A DNA stretch of 64,000 nucleotides from Brachynemurus nebulosus (taxonomy: Eukaryota > Arthropoda > Insecta > Neuroptera > Myrmeleontidae): assembly GCA_035578155.1 (NCBI GenBank), contig JAPWDM010000023.1, positions 1,302,001 to 1,366,000 on the forward strand, in the 5' to 3' direction. Of this stretch, positions 1 through 64,000 are shown one piece after another. Numbering within the stretch: the first letter of the stretch is position 1; each line of letters opens with the position of its first letter. Under the pieces are notes generated by a model, which had not been told where the DNA came from, made no database searches, and was given only the letters and a program-made list of their open reading frames with translations. The translations under genes were made by a program, and so were the position numbers.

Positions 1-202
1 TATCTAAAAAAAACTACCCGCTAACTATATTAAACAAAATTTATTAAATAAAAATAATATAATTTGCAAGAGTATGTGGTTAAACATAGGATAATAAGTA
101 TACGATTGGAATGATGGATGGGCAAAGTAACATTAAGATCATAAATAAAATGATCTAAATATAGGAGTAAGGTCCATCAGTGAGGGCGCTACACAGCAGT
201 AG
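1..202 (-). other. start of the slo 3' untranslated region
   Basis: AT-rich sequence following the stop codon in transcription direction. No coding frame. It probably continues beyond the left edge of the window unless the signal at 40-45 is used. Confidence 0.7.
40..45 (-). promoter_or_regulatory. possible polyadenylation signal AATAAA
   Basis: The canonical hexamer on the minus strand about 160 bases after the stop codon. In DNA this AT-rich the hexamer is common, and a cleavage site would lie at the very edge of the window, so use is unproven. Confidence 0.35.
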
Positions 203-60216
<60,014 letters not shown>

Positions 60217-61516
60217 CTGGAAACAAAAAACATGAAACATATTATATGATACATATAATGATAGTAAATCGAATCTATGACTGTTGCACAGCACTGCCAC
60301 CACCATTACTCTCATTACCAATAATATTTTATCTTTGTTAGCACTTTTTCAACATACTTTTGGCTCAAGCGATGTTTAATGGACGATACTCATTTATAAG
60401 ATCAGAAAATAGGCCGAATTAAATCTATTAATCCATAAAATTTTATAAAAATTGTGGCCAAGGGTGATATGGATTAGTAATAAGAAAAATCACAGAAGCA
60501 ATCTCTGTAAAATTTTTACATGATCTTAGTCAATTTTTTGCCCCACTTTTCACTTGTTTAACTTTATTTTCTACATAACTTATCAGGTGTTCTATATATT
60601 CTTTTACTAGTTCAAAATTCTAGAAAATATGTCCTCGTAATAAATAAAATACGCGAAATGAATATTTAATCATTTTACAGGATATCATGTTATCTGTTTT
60701 TCATCAAACTAGTTCAGATCAATTCGAATTTCTAAATATAGATTTTATTTCTAACATTTTCTGACACTACTTCAATTGGGACAGATATAGGTGGGAAAGT
60801 AAGTATGACAATGGAGAAGTCCCGTAGTGTGGATAATGTAATAATATATAGTTGCATTTAACTGAAGTATAGACTAAAACGAATAAACTGGCCAAAAATT
60901 TTTTGAAATCCGTTAACAAATATTAGAGAAATAGAAGATCAATGTTTAAAGCAAACTGATTAATTTCCAATTCAATTATAACGTCATATATCCGCATAAT
61001 TGAACATCGAGTGTCCTTTATCCAATATTTTTTAAATTAAATTATGTTAAATTACAATTACCATTTAATATTTAAAAAAAAAAAAAGTTTTTATTTTATA
61101 TATTTATGAATCTCTAAAAGTTTAAAATAAATATTTTCGATACGTATACGTAAAGAGAGGTATTCTAGTAGGTTTAAATTGGAGCACGAGTCTAAGAGAC
61201 TGACGAGGTCGAGTGGGCTGTATACCCCAACGAGCCGTCAGGCGAGTGGGGGTAAGCGCACGAGATTAATTCAATTCAAATACTTTAGCTTACTAATGGT
61301 GAAAAAACTTTCAGAATCGATTGAGTAGTTAATTTTTGGCATTTTTAGGTCCCCAACAGCCTGACGGATCTCATATAAGATACCTTAAATCAATTTAAAT
61401 TTGTTTAGCTTTCTAACATTAATGATTAGTAGTGAAAAATTTTCAAAATCTATTCAGTTCCTTAAAATTTTTTTCCTGGCATACAAACATAATTATTATG
61501 TTATCTACTTAATAAA

Positions 61517-61774
61517 TCTCTAACACTGACTGACTGACTGACTGACTGACAGACAACGCACAGTCTAAGCCGTTGGGTTTAGAACAATGAAATTTTGCAT
61601 AGGAGTTCCCTATGTAACGTAGGTGAGCATTAAGAAAGGATTTTTGAAAATTCGTCCCCTAAGTGGGTTAAATAGAGGATAAAAATTTGTATGAAAATTC
61701 GTCATTTTTGTAACACTGACTGACATCCTGAGATGTTGCCGGTGGTAAATTCCGTCGGGTGGGTATACGGCTAG
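61517..61774 (+). mobile_element. short Helitron-like element
   Basis: Begins TC (tctctaacactgactgactg) after an A and ends ccgtcgggtgggtatacggctag before T. A-TC...CTAG-T is the Helitron pattern, and ccgt/acgg form a small hairpin just before the CTAG. An ACTG tetranucleotide run occupies 61525-61551. Non-coding. Confidence 0.6.
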
Positions 61775-62263
61775 TCCTTCTATAATATTTAATAATACTT
61801 TCTATAATATTGAATAATTACTTCCATTATCTTGTTCATTTAAAATTCAATAAAAAAAATCACTACATATGCTTAAAATATCTGGTTAATTTTAATTTAA
61901 AAAAATGAGATAAAGATATGGTATTATAATACATAGATTTTGAATAACTGCCATTTGTTTTACGTAAAAAATCGTAAAAAATATTGCTAGCTTTCTATAT
62001 TTCATAACGAATTGAGACAGAAATATAAATTACTTATTACACTGACAAAGAAAGCAAAGTGACCAAAAAGTGACAAATTATAATTTTCTCGAAAACTACT
62101 TAACATAGAAAGAAAATTATTGTCTTCATAATTTTTTTTCCTTTACAATGATGTAAAAATGGAACTGTTTAATGATAGGATCGAATGATAAAAAATGGCC
62201 AGAAATGCCAGTTCGCACACAAAAGTTCATAAGCATTAAACGTTTCGTTCGAGAATTATCGCG

Positions 62264-62267
<4 letters not shown>

Positions 62268-62326
<59 letters not shown>
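62268..62326. repeat. TA microsatellite
   Basis: About 58 bp of pure TA; the YIYIYI frame across it is not a gene. Confidence 0.95.
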
Positions 62327-62330
<4 letters not shown>

Positions 62331-63126
62331 TTTAGTGAATATCATTTTCGTATTCTAGGGACCTCAAAACATATTTCTGTGATAGTCCCGACTTCAGGTT
62401 GCGCCATGAGAGCGGCTGTAATAGCTGATTTTCCAGTTTTGGAAATTCGCTAAAACCTATCAAAAGACTATTATTAGGCAAAAAATTTCGATGTAGCTGA
62501 ACATCAAGAGACCCAATAATGTACACTAAAGAAATTTTTAATTATACCCTATAATAGTTTGGTTTATAATCTCTTGTTACAACCGACAAAGCTCACGCCT
62601 ACTAATGTAATTTTAGTGCTAATTTATTTATTGTTAAGGAAAAATTTTACTTTAGAAAGGGATCATAAAATATATAGCCACGTAAAAGCCATGAAGAATT
62701 TGAGAATATAAAATAGTTTCCCTATTTAGAATACGAAGAGTTGATGAAAAATTTAACTAATAATATTTTGTTGGTAATGATTTATCGCGATAACAATATC
62801 GAATGGAATGTTTGCCGTTAAAACAATTCTAAGAAACTATAAATTAAATTTACATAAATTTAATAATTTATAAGTCGCCTGTTCACACTGAACTTTTCAT
62901 TAATTTTCTTTTCTTTTCATTTGCTGATAGCTTAATACCTTGTTCACACAGAAACCATAAGTTGTAAGTAGTAAATAGAACAGAAAAAGAATATAACTTG
63001 GTATTTTTTTTCTTACACAATTTTTTCTTTCCTAAAACATTTGAAAATTTTTGCCAACAAAAAAAGATTTACCTAGTAACCTTTTTCTATAACAGATTAT
63101 TTTGAGACACTCATTTAGGGTAGGGT

Positions 63127-63526
63127 CGTGTAAGATGGCGCGCTCGGTAAGAGTGCGCACTCCTATTTTCTTGAAACAGGAACGAAATTTGTAACCGACT
63201 TTAATCGTGTTTTGAAATATTCGAGTATCCGTAATTGTTCACCAAGAAGTATTTGTTTACGACATAATCCCAATATTCTAGATAAGTTTAAAATTATTAG
63301 TACGATTTGATATTATTTTTCTCGAAGTTGAATATGTTACTTAGTACGGTTTATGTCGAAACAATTTAAAAGTTATGATTGTTCCTGTGGCTAGTAAAAT
63401 TAGTCATGAACTAGCTCCAATCACTTTAATTTGTGTCAGTACGCGTGGATGGTTCCCACAGGATGATTCTGTTGATAATAGGCAGGCGTGTAAGATGGCG
63501 CAGTACAAAGGCGTGTAAGACGGCGC
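63127..63526. repeat. three copies of cgtgtaagatggcgc
   Basis: At 63127-63141, 63487-63501 and 63512-63526 (the last with agacgg). Direct repeats of this kind often mark the subterminal zone of a DNA transposon, but no ends were found. Confidence 0.6.
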
Positions 63527-63831
63527 ACGCATTCTTACTCGACACTTTCATTTATCATGTTTTTCTTTAACTTTTTTTAGCAAATTTTCGTACAATGTAA
63601 ATTCGTGTAACCAAGTTCCTACATCAAAAGTTTACGATCGCAAAAACTAACGATAACGAAAAGTAATTTTTTTTTTAAAATATTCTATTGCTAATAAAAT
63701 CAGTAAGATTAGTAGAGCCTAAAATTAACCAATTATAACTAATATATAAAAAGTAATTCGCTATCGATAATTCTCGATAGTGAAAACTATATTTTAATAC
63801 GTAGCGTACTATAGATTTAAGTATAGTACGG

Positions 63832-63882
63832 CGTCAAAAGTGTGGGCACACATTGGGTAATGGTGTCCCCATACTTTTGACG
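63832..63882. repeat. imperfect hairpin
   Basis: 20-bp arms cgtcaaaagtgtgggcacac and (reverse) cgtcaaaagtatggggacac, differing at a few positions, around an 11-base loop. Possibly a transposon end. Confidence 0.6.
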
Positions 63883-64000
63883 ACGTAGTGTGCTGCCGCA
63901 CTGTCATAACTCTTTTACTCTTTTGGAATACCCATAACTTGTTTCACTTAAACGTTCAAAAAAGTTCGTTATTTTTTGACTACGACCTACCGTTACTTAC

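Larger units (their letters stand above)
60217..64000 (-). other. slo intron, at least 3784 bp, continuing beyond the window
   Basis: No S1 or upstream exon found. Contains a short Helitron-like element at 61.5 kb, a TA microsatellite at 62.27 kb, repeated cgtgtaagatggcgc motifs and an inverted repeat at 63.8 kb; a GC-rich repeat fragment lies at 61.18-61.27 kb. Confidence 0.8.

Overview
The window is almost entirely one animal gene read on the minus strand: slowpoke (slo, the KCNMA1 orthologue), the pore-forming alpha subunit of the large-conductance calcium- and voltage-activated potassium (BK) channel. The conceptual protein is close to insect Slo proteins over the whole visible length, and the DNA is strongly AT-rich, with long introns full of small DNA transposons. 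An insect genome is therefore the best reading; I cannot name the order or species. No independent second gene, tRNA, rRNA or CRISPR array was found.

Layout, in transcription order (right to left). 64.0-60.2 kb: intron; the N-terminus, S0 and S1 lie outside the window. 60.2, 55.5 and 54.0 kb: exons for S2, S3-S5 and pore/S6. 46.1-41.9 kb: three alternative 92-bp exons for the S6/RCK1 linker. 40.2 kb: start of RCK1. 39.3 and 38.3 kb: an alternative pair of 106 bp. 32.3 and 32.1 kb: RCK1. 31.8 and 27.2 kb: an alternative pair of 113 bp. 24.6 and 24.4 kb: RCK1 end and the CKACH heme-motif exon. 23.1-15.8 kb: a run of short exons of 45, 69, 51, 12, 21, 60 and 33 bp in the RCK1-RCK2 linker. 8.0-0.2 kb: the rest of the linker and RCK2, including the calcium bowl, ending at a stop codon at 203-205.

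The gene seems built for isoform diversity. The three alternative clusters use exon lengths that are not multiples of three and have asymmetric phases, so exactly one member of each must be used to keep the frame. All seven linker exons are multiples of three with phase 1 on both sides, so any of them can be skipped harmlessly. Two further cassette exons (66 bp at 6.4 kb, 54 bp at 25.9 kb) are proposed with lower confidence. GC-rich intronic segments around two of the 92-bp exons are mutually complementary and could be RNA elements that enforce exclusive splicing.

The introns hold many mobile elements, several with readable target-site duplications: five hAT-type elements (11.5-14.4, 27.7-28.1, 50.1-50.4, 52.4-53.2, 59.3-59.7 kb), two PIF/Harbinger-type MITEs (19.8 and 28.3 kb), TA-inserting elements (1.1, 8.5, 15.3, 29.5 kb), Helitron-like pieces (0.7-2.2 and 61.5 kb), a 2.7-kb near-perfect palindrome at 56.6-59.2 kb with another MITE inside it, and a nested foldback at 33.1-34.3 kb. 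Several long TA microsatellites abut transposon ends.
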